In this document: piece after piece, positions 63,817 to 64,000 of the stretch
Layout of the letters: every line of letters begins with the position of its first letter
Position numbering within the stretch: position 1 is the stretch's first letter
NCBI GenBank assembly: GCA_025506515.1
Contig: JACCIX010000298.1
Coordinates: 1 to 64,000, forward strand
Direction of reading: 5' to 3'
From: Flaveria trinervia
Taxonomy: Eukaryota; Streptophyta; Magnoliopsida; Asterales; Asteraceae
Length of the DNA: 64,000 nucleotides
The notes under the pieces: model-generated
The model's input: only the letters and a program-made list of their open reading frames with translations
Database searches by the model: none
Told to the model about the DNA's origin: nothing
Program-made: the position numbers and the translations under genes

Positions 63817-64000
63817 AGGTCAACGGCGTAAAAAGAAAGTGAGGTAATTCCGGATGAGAATAATGTGTAGTCCGATGTAGTTTCGTAAAGTTTATTTTAT
63901 CTTATGTTATCTGTTTTTTTTGTCTGTTACATTTTACTTCATGTTACCTTGCTGTTTATTAAAATCCAAAAATAATTAAATCCGAAATGATTTTAGTATT
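63817..64000 (+). other. 3' tail of element H, no gene seen
   Basis: AT-rich DNA after the pol end. No polypurine tract or LTR start is recognised before the window ends. Confidence 0.5.

Larger units (their letters stand above)
56481..64000 (+). mobile_element. Copia element H, 5' LTR to the end of pol
   Basis: LTR (about 56481-57189), primer-binding site (57192-57203), leader, gag with two zinc knuckles, protease, integrase, reverse transcriptase and RNase H to 63816. The 3' LTR lies beyond the window. Coding sequence is codon-recognisable but has about a dozen frameshifts. The long gag and the composition are Sirevirus-like. Confidence 0.85.

Overview
This window looks like a block of heterochromatin from a flowering plant, most likely a eudicot. 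The Asteraceae are my best guess, because a second open reading frame downstream of pol of the kind common in composite Copia elements occurs several times; this is inference. The DNA is AT-rich and almost wholly made of nested, decayed LTR retrotransposons. I found no convincing intact host gene, no rRNA or tRNA gene, no CRISPR array and no bacterial-type operon. Nearly every coding region is a pseudogene with stops and frameshifts.

Layout. (1) 1-530: 3' end of Copia element Z. (2) 680-6747: Copia element A (+), cut near its RNase H end by (3) element B (-), 6748-18855, a long Sirevirus-like Copia with gag, pol, a post-pol ORF block and a truncated 5' LTR. (4) 18856-20893: short repeats, one unexplained open frame, and a decayed minus-strand post-pol ORF of another Sirevirus-like element (L). 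(5) 20894-41839: Copia element C (+), split at 22576/38517 by Ty3/gypsy element D (-, target duplication CACCA), itself split at 27737/35825 by Copia element E (-, target duplication TTTCC). (6) 41840-42499: a B-type LTR joined to the tail of C. (7) 42500-50391: the start of a minus-strand Copia J, split by Copia element I (+, 43251-50074, near-matching target duplication). (8) 50392-52250: 3' end of Copia K (+). (9) 52254-52921: minus-strand ORF remnant. (10) 52922-53938: LTR and tail of Copia G (-), entered by element F (-, B-like, 53939 to about 56480), whose LTR holds a 13-bp minisatellite. (11) about 56481-64000: Copia element H (+), running off the window before its 3' LTR.

Three families recur. 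The A family (A, E, I, G) shares an unusual primer-binding site and a leader hairpin. The B family (B, F, the LTR at 41840, and more distantly J, K, L) has AACTACTGA-type words, tandem repeats in its LTRs and the post-pol ORF. D is a large-LTR gypsy derivative that has lost most of pol. The genes work together only as retroelement parts: gag particle, protease, integrase, reverse transcriptase and RNase H. I see no undescribed multi-gene system. The most interesting signals are the conserved leader RNA hairpin of the A family, the post-pol ORFs, and the tandem arrays inside LTRs.
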